From contig NC_053042.1 of the NCBI RefSeq assembly GCF_003473485.1, forward strand, positions 43,611,762 to 43,675,761: a stretch of DNA of 64,000 nt, in the 5' to 3' direction. Every line of letters begins with the position of its first letter. Positions within the stretch are counted from its first letter, which is position 1. Below the pieces are notes generated by a model that was not told the origin of the DNA, searched no databases, and saw nothing but the letters and a program-made list of their open reading frames with translations. This DNA is from Medicago truncatula. Taxonomy: Eukaryota > Streptophyta > Magnoliopsida > Fabales > Fabaceae. The position numbers were made by a program, and so were the translations under genes. This document shows, in pieces, positions 11,675 through 21,850 of the stretch.

Positions 11675-11838
11675 ATTTTTTTTTGTAAATAGACGAAATG
11701 GCAAAGTCATTATAAACTCACATGGCAAAGTCATTATAAACTCACACATATAAGTGGAGGTACCGGAGTTCGAACCCCGGTCATGGCATTCGGTCTAACA
11801 ATTTCGACATTTTACCAGTTGAGCTAGGACTTGTGGAT
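11675..11838 (-). mobile_element. tRNA-derived SINE with 14-bp target-site duplication
   Basis: On the minus strand the element begins near 11838 with TAGCTCAACTGG (box A) and carries GGTTCGAACTCC (box B), the two internal pol III promoter boxes of tRNA-derived SINEs. A 24-bp segment is duplicated in its 3' body (11697-11744). It ends in an A-run (T-run on the + strand) next to the direct repeat AAAAATAAGTATAT, present at 11661-11674 and again from 11839. The exact long duplication plus the A-tail shows retroposition rather than a real tRNA gene. Confidence 0.82.
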
Positions 11839-12089
11839 AAAAATAAGTATATTCAAATAAAGGTTTAGTTTGGCTTGTATTGATTTTGAGGTGGCCAGGA
11901 CAAAAAAAAAAAAAAAAAAAAAAAACATTATAAAGATTAATGTGGGTTTGTACAAGTTGTATCGCTCCTGCAAGATTACATCCAATCTTATTAGATAAAG
12001 TGAAATTTGGATCGGTTCGTTTCATTCAGTTTTAAGGAACACATAGTTACATATGGTTTTATGTTAAATAACATATTATACACTAAATA

Positions 12090-12133
12090 ACATCAACAAA
12101 TATTTCCTCAAAAAGAAAAACATCAACAAATAT
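12090..12133. repeat. Micro-insertion with 14-bp direct repeats
   Basis: ACATCAACAAATAT at 12090-12103 is repeated exactly at 12120-12133; between them is only TTCCTC followed by an A-rich run (16 bp). It looks like a target duplication around a retroposed poly(A) stub. Confidence 0.5.
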
Positions 12134-12399
12134 ATATTTTTTTTTTCTTTTCAAAAAGTTGGTGAAGGGAGATTTTTTTTTTTTTAGTAATTTAAGCGAT
12201 ACTAATGAGTATTTTACAATCCTATCCAACGAGATTTGGAGTTCATCTGTTGATATTATAAGACCAAGTTCTCACTACAGAGCTGACACCTCTTGGACAA
12301 ACTCTTAATCCTTGTGTGATTTGCAGTTTTTATTTTAATCGATTCAGATATAATGACAAGTCTAAATTTGATTAATCATAGTCACATAATGTGTGTCCT

Positions 12400-12590
12400 T
12401 TGTAAATTATAGTGATGCCTTGTGTGTGTTTTATGGTTCTCCGGTGGAATCGGTTAGTCATTTATCTGTCACTCATCTATGGTATGGTAGTTTTAATTCG
12501 GTGGGTGTTAGTGATACCTCTGAATTTGACTTATCTTCTGCTAGGTATAGGTTGGATTTGACTTTGGTTTGTCATTCAGTTGTATGAGCA
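12400..12590 (+). pseudogene. Possible LINE zinc-knuckle (zf-RVT) fragment
   Basis: The frame reads ALCVFYGSPVESVSHLSVTH then LWYGSFNSVGV, resembling the C-terminal zinc-binding block of plant LINE reverse transcriptases (C..C...E...HLF..C, then a Trp-rich segment). The second and last cysteines are replaced, and no RT domain is found upstream, so it would be an old scrap. Confidence 0.35.
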
Positions 12591-12599
12591 ATCTTTATA

Positions 12600-15500
12600 A
12601 GAGTCGGATGAATCTATCTTCTCTAGAAAGTCACTCACATAGAGCAACCGGTGCACGTGTAAAATTCTCCTCGTGAAAATGTTTTTTTCTAGTAAGAGAT
12701 TTTTTCGCTCTTATAAATTTTACGAGTGCAAAGTGAAACTTGTTCTTTGTCGGACAGACATTGACTTATGGGGAGATCAGATTTATCTTCTCGAGCTTTG
12801 GTTGTTCATGAGAGAGGAAGAGAATTGTCAAAAAGTAATTGTACAAATATCATTTCTCTTAAATTATTTAGAGATACATAGATAAATAAAAAGGCATAAA
12901 GGAAAAAAGATCAATTTGATTATTGTTGTTGTTGAAATAATAAAATAATATGTATTTTTGTGTATGATATAAAAATGGACTATAAACATCTTTAGCATAA
13001 AAATACTACATCTTACAAATGTACAACAACTTAAAAATATTATAATTGTACTACTATTTGATCTTTTAATCATCGGTCATGCTTTCTTCATTTATATGTC
13101 TTATAAACAATACCCATATAGACACATATATAGTAGAGTTGAATCCATATATTCGAATTATATGCTCATGCTTATGCAATATATATATTCATGTCTGCAA
13201 TGCGTAGTAGACGTAGTTATCTGCATTGATGACATGGCACCTCATGAACAGAACCACGCCTGTTTTATAAGGGACAGAGTGGCAGCCAATTTTCCTTTGC
13301 TGCTTTGAGTTAGGTTTGTATTCTGATGTGACATTATGACCTTATGTGTGCTGAATGTTGATCTCAAACTCTCAAAGGGCTCGTGGAGCAATCAACTTCA
13401 CGTATTCTTAAGTAGTGGTCCCCTACCCTTCCCTTTCCTTTTAGTTCTTAAACTAATGCTGTCTATAATTTCGAATTAAGTTAATGGTAAGTAAATTTGA
13501 ATCTGAATTTGTGGACAATAATATGTGTTCACTTTGCTGTTTTGTTGTACACGCAAACAAGTTGACGTGTCTGAAATAAAATCTCTCAAAAATTAGGATT
13601 CACATGAGTATTATTCAGTTTTGTTTAAAACAAAAATCATTCGAATATTTAGTTTATAATATTGTTGATGAAATATTTATGTCTGAAATTAAGATTGAGT
13701 CGACAAACAATAAGAAGACAGTATGTATAAGTACTGCGGTACGTATAGTCATGTTCATTACTGACATTAGCATATCATCATGGAATTAATTAGAATTTAC
13801 CTTACAGACAGATATCATGATTATTTTCTCTAGGAATTCATATAAGTTTACACGCTAAAAAAGCTTCAAATATAGTAAATAGAATCTGAGAGTGAAACTG
13901 ACAATAAAGTTTCTAAATTGGGGTATCAATAAGTTGTTTAGGTCAGCTGAGACCTCCTATAGGTTAGTTAGGCTCAAGATTTGACAGATAACCTTAAATA
14001 TTGAAATTATTTTAGGAAGCTTCCCCAATACTACGGAAGAAAATGATAAAAGGGAACAAATTTCTTTTCTGGTTGAAAACCCAAAACCTAGTGCCTACAC
14101 ATAAATCTATTTGAATTCGGCTTCTTTAAATTAAATTAAACAACTCATTTTATGAGGGAACTTTAGCAATATATTGTAGGTATATCGCAAGAAATCATGA
14201 GTTTGCTATAATAACAACTCTTGATTTTATCACTTTACACTTTATTTATTTTTGATGATCTTTACCCAATCTATTTGTACCTATATATAAAGAGGATGTA
14301 TAGTTTTTTGGTGGCCTTTTCATGTTCAATTTGACCTTTCATTTAAATTATTATATTTACAATTTAATCACTTTTATTTACTATTTAATATTAATAAACA
14401 AAGATAAATGTCATTAAAATATGAACAATGCCACTAAAAAATAGTTAAATCTCGTCAAAATAAAAACAACACAATATGAATGGTATTTGACACTATTAGA
14501 AGAGAGAAAAGAGGATAGTGTTCGTTTTTGTGCTAATTTAAAATAAATAAATAAATCCGCTAAGTGACAAATTGGTCCCTATGTTGGTTTTATCTCGTTA
14601 TATATATCAAAGGGATTAATTAGTTCTCCGCATGAAAATATCTTTGACTAATTTGGCTATCATTAGTAGTTTTTCGATGAATAAATTGGACCGTAATAAA
14701 AATTGTGACAGGCAAAATTGAGTTTTTAGTCTAAAAATAAATTTGTTATTAATTGATAGTAACATAGTATTATGAAGCACTGTCATGCATGCAGCTGCAA
14801 ATCTCACATGTCCGGTTTTTAATTATTAACATTCATTTACTAACTGTGTAATCTAAATCAACCGATCATAAATCAAAGTCGATATTGATTTCATACTTTA
14901 TCCCATAACTTTTTTTTATGTGAAATATTCCTTCATTTGACTTCCTGTACTTAAGAAATACAGTGTAAGATTCGTAATTTATGTCAAACATTATACAATT
15001 ACCAATATATGTGGAACATTTGAACGGATGAATTTTTTTTTTTAATTTCTGAAAAGGAAAAGTTGCGTATAATTTTTGTAATAATAATTATCAACATGGA
15101 CCATGAACAAAATTTTGATAAAATTAAATAAAGTGAAAGCATATGTAGTGTGATTATCGATACCTTCTATATATAAGTGTACTTATTCTGATATTTAAAA
15201 TTCTGTCACAAAGAAGTTTCATTACTTGTGGAATATTACACCCCTATCTATCTAGTACATTAACTTATAATTATTATTAGGGCTAACACACAAAATATCC
15301 ATCTAACCGTGCGTGGAATCACTGTTGAGGAACATGGTCTGTCTTCCCGTTATTGGACCTTGATATATATCTTTCAATTAACAATTGAAAAGTTGAGCTT
15401 ACGTGCAACGATGAATGATTATAATATTGAGAAATGGACAATTACGTAAAAAACATACTAATGAGGTATGGCCCTCACTTGTTAGGATCTTCAAGAATTC

Positions 15501-17600
15501 AATTTATTATATCTTACTTGTATATTGACAAGTTGAAGGTTTTGTTAGATATTTTGTCCAAAAAAGAGTTGAAGGTTTTGTTTGGTTCAACTAGGCATCT
15601 TATGTAGAACTCTTGTGTAGGTAGATTATTAGTATACTTTATTCCTTTACTATATCTTTGATTTTGTAATAGCCAGAACTTTGTTCATGTAATTTTTCCT
15701 TCTAACCTTTATTTTAAGAATTTCGATGTTCTGATAGTAAATTGGTTGCGCTCATGCAATCAGAGAGAATTAGGTCATCAACAAAGTATGTATATTTGTG
15801 TTACTTATACAAAAAAAAAATTAGGTAATCAATTTTATACTTCGTATATAACGTTTAAAATCTCAAAGACAACCTTAATCGCATGATTGCATATATGAAT
15901 CGCTATGCATCCGATCGACTATAATAACAATAAACTTAGTAACAGCAATTAGTGATGAGTGAAGTCGGATTTTACATTTTCCTTCTCTAACTTTCTCTTG
16001 TTAATGAGTCAAAGCACAAAAGAAAATATTTCTCTTGTTAATTTAACTTATTCTAGCAAGAAACTCAAATCTGGAAATTTGAGACCAAAAGAAAACACAA
16101 GCTTCCCCTTTTAAAAAATAAATAAATAAAAATAAAGTCCTATGCCTATGGCCTGCAACTAAATAAAAAACAGGCCAATAATGAATGAGTTTGACTACAA
16201 TTTGGTCGGGGATTCTTTGTCACAACTTGGGACAATAAACAAATATATAGACCTTGAAAGTGGGTGTAGGCACAGCATGAGTCATGCATGACGGGTAAAT
16301 ATATATTTTGTTTAGGGTACAAGAACTTAGGACAGAGATTGAGACAAATACCCAAAAGGGTTATTAAAGATCTCTACGATGGACTTAAGGAATTCATAAA
16401 TTCCAACTTTAGGTTAGGATTCCTGGTCCTTGATAATAGACATCTAAATTACTAGTTCCCACTAAATTATAGTGGGCATATTTGCTAATCAGATATTAAT
16501 AAAGTTCTTTTTTATTCTGCCACAACGGCCAGTCTTTGCCGTTGAATGTGACAAGTTACTATCAATATTTTTTGGGGGAATTTTTCCATCTTAGATTTTA
16601 AAAAGTCATGTATTTTTAAAGGTATGTTTTCGGGGACTGTATATTTTGTCTAGAAATGCACATTCAAATGCAATAAAATTTGTATTCTTTTTTGGATATG
16701 TACAGCCAAAGCCCAAAATGGACTTGGAGAAAGCTTCTCCTATATTTTATTGAAAATATAATTCTATATATGTTGAGTTTCTTCTCAAAAATAATTACTA
16801 CTGAATAGATCAATACAAGACAAAACAACTTAGGATAAATTTTTATGGTATTAAAAAAATTTGTCTTATACAATTTTTGGTTGATAAATGTTATTTTATT
16901 ATTTTAGACAATTTGTACGTGAAACAACAAGTTGTGTTGTGGTTTGGTGAAGGACAAGAATTTCAATTTTTGTCATATCTTTTGTCTCCAATTTATCTTG
17001 TCCCTAAAACAGTTTTGCAAATCAAACACTGTACAACCTAAGTTGTCATTTCATGTCCTCCATTTTTAGCAAATCAAACGCACACATACTAATAAAAACA
17101 TAATCATTTACAAGAGTTTAATTTTCACATGATATGTCAATCATGTTAAAAGAATTGTTTAAAAGTTTGACTTTTTATTGGCTAATGGGCAAGACAACAT
17201 ACGGGTGGAGATGGAGTGTAGGTCGGTTTAAGTTTAAGGGTAAGGTCATCAAGACAACTGTCTTAAGACTCAAAAAAATATTATAAAAAAATTACTTGAT
17301 AAAAATGTCTCATATTATACTAAAATAAATAAAATATATTTTTATTTAATAAAAAATATTATTATGAACTTCAAAAGAACCTCATCATAAAATTCGCCTT
17401 AGACTTCAATATATGTTTGGTTGGCTCTGATTGATTGTTATGGGATCAAACTCATAGACATGTCTCAATAGCACCTACCACTGCACTACAACACGTAAGG
17501 TTTGATATTTAACATCCTCATTAATTACTTAAAAAAAAAAAAATAACACAATGTTTAAAATAAAAATTGAATGAGGCCTTTAGAGTCGGACCTAACTTAG
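12600..17600. other. Long spacer, no gene seen
   Basis: About 5 kb of A+T-rich DNA in which both strands give only short frames without protein-like composition. One MITE family A terminus (TTGTACAAATATCA) lies at about 12839-12857. No tRNA, long repeat or convincing exon was found. Confidence 0.5.
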
Positions 17601-17603
17601 GCT

Positions 17604-17885
17604 ATGTTTAAATTGGTAGAGAGTAGTGGAATGGAATGGGATAAGACCATATTCCATTATTTAGATTTGTAAAAGAGGATTGGAATGAAGTGTAATGGAA
17701 GTCATTCCATCCAATAAAACTCATTTAGTCAATTTTTCATTCCTTCTAATTTAGGGTGTATCCAATGAAATGGAACACATTAATAATACAATTACAACAT
17801 TGTCCTTATTTTTTTTCTATTTCATTAGCAGCTCCTCATTCCAATGGTTTTTTCTCTTCACCATTTCTTATTCCTTCTTGCTCTC
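17604..17885. repeat. Dispersed DNA-transposon-like repeat carrying the copia insertion
   Basis: Contains GGCTATGTTTAAATTGG at the left and repeated TGGAATGG/CCATTCCA motifs in both orientations, a layout typical of plant MITE-like repeats. The copia element at 17891 is inserted next to it. The right border is not defined. Confidence 0.4.
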
Positions 17886-17890
17886 TCATC

Positions 17891-18310
17891 TGTTAGTTTG
17901 TTTTAATTCAAGTTTAGTTTAGTGATAATCACAATCAGTGGTTAATCACATTCTGTTTTAGTTTGTTATGAAGTTTGTTACAAGTTTGTTAGAGGTTAGT
18001 AGATAAGATCTAGAGTTTGTTACATTGCTTGTGCTTCAAGCAACTTAGCTAGATATTGTATATAAGCTACCTCCTTTGTACATTTCATATGTAGAATCAA
18101 TAAAGATCAATTACATTTTCATCATAACTTCTCTCTTCTCTCAATTCTCTCTCTCTAATTCACATAAACCTTAGAATAAGAAACTACTTCTGAACTGCTT
18201 CTGAAGAGTGCTTCTGAACTGCTTCTGAAGAGTGCTTCTGAACTAGCTTCTGAAGAGTGCTTCTGAACTGCTTCTGAACAAGCTTCCGCTTCTGATTTTC
18301 TGCGCTATCA
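17891..18310 (+). repeat. 5' LTR of the copia element (420 bp)
   Basis: Begins TGTTAG directly after the duplicated TCATC and ends GCGCTATCA before the primer-binding site. It holds a TATATAA box at 18059-18065 and an AATAAA signal at 18099-18104, consistent with U3, R and U5. Near its 3' end a 24-25 bp unit (CTTCTGAACTGCTTCTGAAG core) repeats in tandem from 18187 to about 18281. Confidence 0.9.
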
Positions 18311-18312
18311 AA

Positions 18313-18330
18313 TTGGCATCAAGAGCCTTT
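18313..18330 (+). promoter_or_regulatory. Primer-binding site of the copia element
   Basis: TTGGCATCAAGAGCC, three bases after the LTR end, is a variant of the TGGTATCAGAGC sequence complementary to initiator tRNA-Met used by plant copia elements. Confidence 0.7.
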
Positions 18331-18401
18331 GGTTTTGTTCTAAGGGGTAATCAAGATCTTCAATCACGCAATTTGTAGAAAGAAACGCTGAAGGAAACAC
18401 C

Positions 18402-20870
18402 ATGAATGGTAGCAGCAGTTTCAACACACATCTTCCAATTCTTGAAGCACGCAATTGGGAAAGATGGAGTGCAGTGATGAAGAATCTGTTTGGAGCACAA
18501 GATTTGCTTGAAATTGTGCAGAATGGTGTAGGTGAATTAGCTGCGAATGCCACTGAAGTGCAAAGGAACGCACACAAGGAATTGAAGAAGAAAGATTGCA
18601 AGGCTCTGTTCTTGATTCAACAAAGTCTTGATGAAGGAAACTTTGAAAGAATCTCAAAATCACTGAGTTCAAAGGAAGCATGGGACATTCTTTCAAAGTA
18701 TCATGAAGGTGATGATAAAGTGAAATTGATTAAGCTTCAATCACTGAGAAGGAAATTTGAATTGATGCAAATGGAAGATGATCAGAAGATTTCTGAGTAC
18801 ATCTCTAAACTCATCAATCTTGTGAATCAGATGAAGGCTTGTAGTGAAGCTATCACTGATCAACAGATAGTTGAAAAGATTATGAGGACCCTATCTTCAA
18901 GGTTTGATTTCATTGTGGTGGCAATTCAGGAATCAAAAGATGTTAAGACATTGAAGATTGAGGAGCTGCAGAGTTCATTAGAAGCTCATGAATTGATGGT
19001 TTCAGAAAGAAGCAATGAAAGATCAATTCAACAAGCCCTGCAAGTTCAAACTATCAAAAAGGATGATTATGATAGGAAGAACTTCAAGAAAGGGAAGAAA
19101 AACTCTAAGGGAGGAAACTGGTCTAAAGGCAAGAACAATGGATCTGATAAAGGTGAATCTTCAAAGGAAGGAAATTCTAATCAAAAGAAGAAAGTTGATA
19201 AGAAGAAGATTCAGTGTTTCAAATGTGAGAAATTTGGACACTATGCCTCTGAATGTTGGTCTGGTAAAGGAAAGCAATCAAAAAATGATGAAGAGGAAGC
19301 CAAAATTGCACAGGATGATTCAGATTATGAATCATTATTCATGATGGTTACAACAACTAGTAATGAGAGCTGCAATTCAGAAAGTTGGTTCTTAGATACT
19401 GGTTGTTCTAATCACATGACTGGAAACAATACATGGTTAAGAGAAGTGGATCCTGGAAGAAATACAAAGTTGAAACTTGCAGATCATAGAATCTTAATTG
19501 CAGAAGGAATGGGGAATATTGCTATTGAAGGAAAGAATGGGAAAGTGGCAATAATTGAAGAAGTTCTCTATGTTCCTGGAATGCAGTACAATTTGCTGAG
19601 TGTAGGTCAGTTCATTCAGAAATGATACTCAGTTACTATGAAGGACAACACCTTTAAGTTGTTTGATAATCATCAAAAGTTAGTTTTGAAAACTCCTCTT
19701 GCAAAGAATAGAACTTTTCAGACCAATATGAAAGCTGTAGAATTGAACTGTTTATCTACTATGGTAAAAGATGAAGATAGCTGGTTATGGCACTATAGAT
19801 TTGGTCATCTCAATTTTAGAGGTCTTAATCAATTGGTTGATAAAGAAATGATTCTAGGAGTGCCTAAAATTGAGATACCTAACACAGTTTGTGATACTTG
19901 CTTGTTGGGTAAGCAACCTAGAAGTGCATTCAGTTCAAGTTCAGCAAGTAGATCAAAGGAGCTGCTTAATGTTGTATATTCAGATGTGTGTGGTCCTTTA
20001 GAGGTTCCTTCATTAGGGGGAAACAAATATTTCATCAGTTTTGTTGATGAGTTTAGCATAAAACTCTGGTTATATTTGATTAAGGCCAAAAGTGAAGCAT
20101 TTGATGTGTTCCAGAAGTTTAAAATCTTAGTTGAAAAACAAAGTGGTAAATCCATTAAGATTTTAAGAACTGATGGTGGTGGTGAGTATACCTCAAAGGT
20201 GTTTGAGAATTTTTGTGAAGACAATGGCATTGTGCATGAAGTCACTGCTCCTTATACTCCACAACACAATGGTTTGGCTGAAAGAAGGAATAGAAGCCTG
20301 CTTGACATGACCAGAAGTATGCTAAAGATGAAGAAGATGCCTAATACATTTTGGGGAGAAGCAGTAAGAACTGCAGCATACATCTTAAACAGATGCCCCA
20401 CTAAGAAACTTAATCAAATTCCTGAAGAAATTTGGTTAGGATGCAAGCAGTCAGCAAAACACTTGAGAGTTTTTGGTTCATTGTGCTATATGCATATCCC
20501 TGATGCAAAGAGAAGGAAGTTGGGGGACAAGAGTGAGCCTATGATACTGGTTGGCTATTATGAAACAGGTGCATATAGATTGTATCATCCTCTAAATCAC
20601 TCTATAGTAATTAGTAGAGATGTAAAGATCTGTGAAAATGAAGCATGGGATTGGACTAAGAAAGAGAAGAGTTCCAGTCACACAATTCCCACAATAATTG
20701 AAGATGATGATCAAGTTGAACAATTTCAACTTGATACTGAAGTTCAACCTGAAGTGCATGTTGAAGAGAATCAAGTCACTAGAACTTCAGTGAGACAGAG
20801 ATTTGCTTCAACTAGATTAGCTGGACATGAAGTCATTCCAGACAATATAGTTAATGAAGAATGCTTCTGA
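18402..20870 (+). pseudogene. copia gag-protease-integrase polyprotein, one internal stop, RT/RNase H missing
   Basis: One frame runs 18402-20870, broken only by a TGA at 19623-19625. Gag fills about the first 260 codons (NWERWSAVMKNLF and UBN2-like helices). A CCHC zinc knuckle (CFKCEKFGHYASEC, C-x2-C-x4-H-x4-C) lies near codons 271-284 and the aspartic protease motif FLDTGCSNHM near 328. After the stop come the GAG-pre-integrase zinc site (H..H, C..C, in WHYRFGHL and CDTCLLGKQ) and the integrase core with the D-D-E residues in [16 protein letters not shown] and GLAERRNR. The frame ends about where the linker to RT should begin, fusing straight into the LTR remnant. The internal stop lies where relatives have a glycine, so it looks like a single point mutation, not a programmed site. 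Confidence 0.9.
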
Positions 20871-20914
20871 ACTGCTTCTGAACAAGCTTCCGCTTCTGAT
20901 TTTCTGCGCTATCA
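20862..20914 (+). repeat. 53-bp remnant of the 3' LTR
   Basis: Identical over all 53 bases to 18258-18310 of the 5' LTR and ending at the same GCGCTATCA, followed at once by the TCATC duplication. Confidence 0.9.
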
Positions 20915-20919
20915 TCATC

Positions 20920-21850
20920 TTCTACAACTCTTCATTGTTCGTGTGTTACTTTGCCTTGCTTTAATTCTTGTTATTAATAATATAGATACACCATCAATCA
21001 ATCACAAATCATCATTTACATTTGACAAAATAAAATATTTATACAAAAAAAATCCTTAAAAAACGACTCTTTATATCATTTTTCCAGCATCTTTGTCATC
21101 CTACTGCAATATTTAAAATATATTGCTCAGATTGTCTATAGTTCATAAAATGTCGTGGTTCAATAAGTCTGTCTTTTTGGATCCCTTTTATTTTTAACAG
21201 ATCTTTTGTATCCTTCTTAACAGTTGATCCGAACACTATTTACTTTATTATAATAGGTAAAAAAAAAAATTATAGAACATTATGGCGTCATTTGATTCAT
21301 GTAATCAATTCCACTTAGTGGAATAAGGCTTGATTGTTGTATGTTAGGCACCAATAAAAATTATCCTAACATGGGAATGAATAGGAAGCAAAATTATTTA
21401 ATGCTAATCAACGTGACAGGATAAACATGTTTGGGTTCGATAAAACTTTTAACTAGAAAGTTGCAAACATCGACATAACAAATCTGCTGTTTTTTTTTTT
21501 TTTGAAGAGGCATAACAAATCTGCTGTTATAAAGGACCAATTCCAGAACTTCATTATTTGACCATATATTCCGTAATTTCAGAGTTCCAAGGGAACTAAG
21601 CTGAGTACTCTACTGTCTGTTAACGTAAACGATTGTCATGACATACAAACAAAACACGTCCAATGGGCGCAAATAAATTATTTAAAGTTTTTAACAGGTC
21701 TCGTGGACCTATCGCCTCTATTGAACTCTAAAATGCTGAAGTGATTGGTATTGAATTGTATCAGACCAGGTATGAGTTGTAGCAGAGCAATGTTGCAACA
21801 TTAATCAATATAACTTCAACCATGTCTGCTTTCCAACTTGTTGGATGGCT
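20920..21850. other. Spacer between copia element and MTP6, no gene seen
   Basis: A+T-rich. At 21474-21528 an 18-bp direct repeat flanks a T12-GAAGAGG insert (described separately). The last 200 bp are probably the 3' untranslated region of the minus-strand transporter gene. Confidence 0.5.
21474..21528 (-). repeat. Micro-insertion with 18-bp direct repeats and poly(A)
   Basis: CATAACAAATCTGCTGTT at 21474-21491 is repeated exactly at 21511-21528. The 19 bases between are T12 plus GAAGAGG, which on the minus strand is CCTCTTC followed by a poly(A) tail. This is what a retroposon truncated to its last few bases would leave. Confidence 0.65.

Larger units (their letters stand above)
17891..20914 (+). 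mobile_element. Ty1/copia retrotransposon, 3' deletion derivative
   Basis: Full 5' LTR, primer-binding site, gag, protease and integrase are present; RT, RNase H, polypurine tract and most of the 3' LTR are absent. The element is flanked by TCATC on both sides (17886-17890 and 20915-20919), a perfect 5-bp target-site duplication, so both outer ends are original. The last 53 bp (20862-20914) are identical to the end of the 5' LTR (18258-18310). The junction with the integrase C-terminal region shares a TGAAGA-like microhomology with the LTR repeats. It either lost its middle after insertion or was copied from an already shortened template. It cannot move by itself. Confidence 0.92.

Noticed and set aside
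11761-11830. A tRNA gene on the minus strand (box A and box B present)
   Set aside because: No acceptor stem pairs, and an A-tail with 14-bp flanking duplications shows it is a SINE.
18187-18290. Regular 24-bp repeats that look CRISPR-like
   Set aside because: They are back-to-back units without spacers inside a plant LTR.
18308-18696. Minus-strand frames opposite gag
   Set aside because: They are shadows of the copia coding frame.
19829-20245. A 138-codon minus-strand frame
   Set aside because: It is antisense to the integrase core, with no features of its own.
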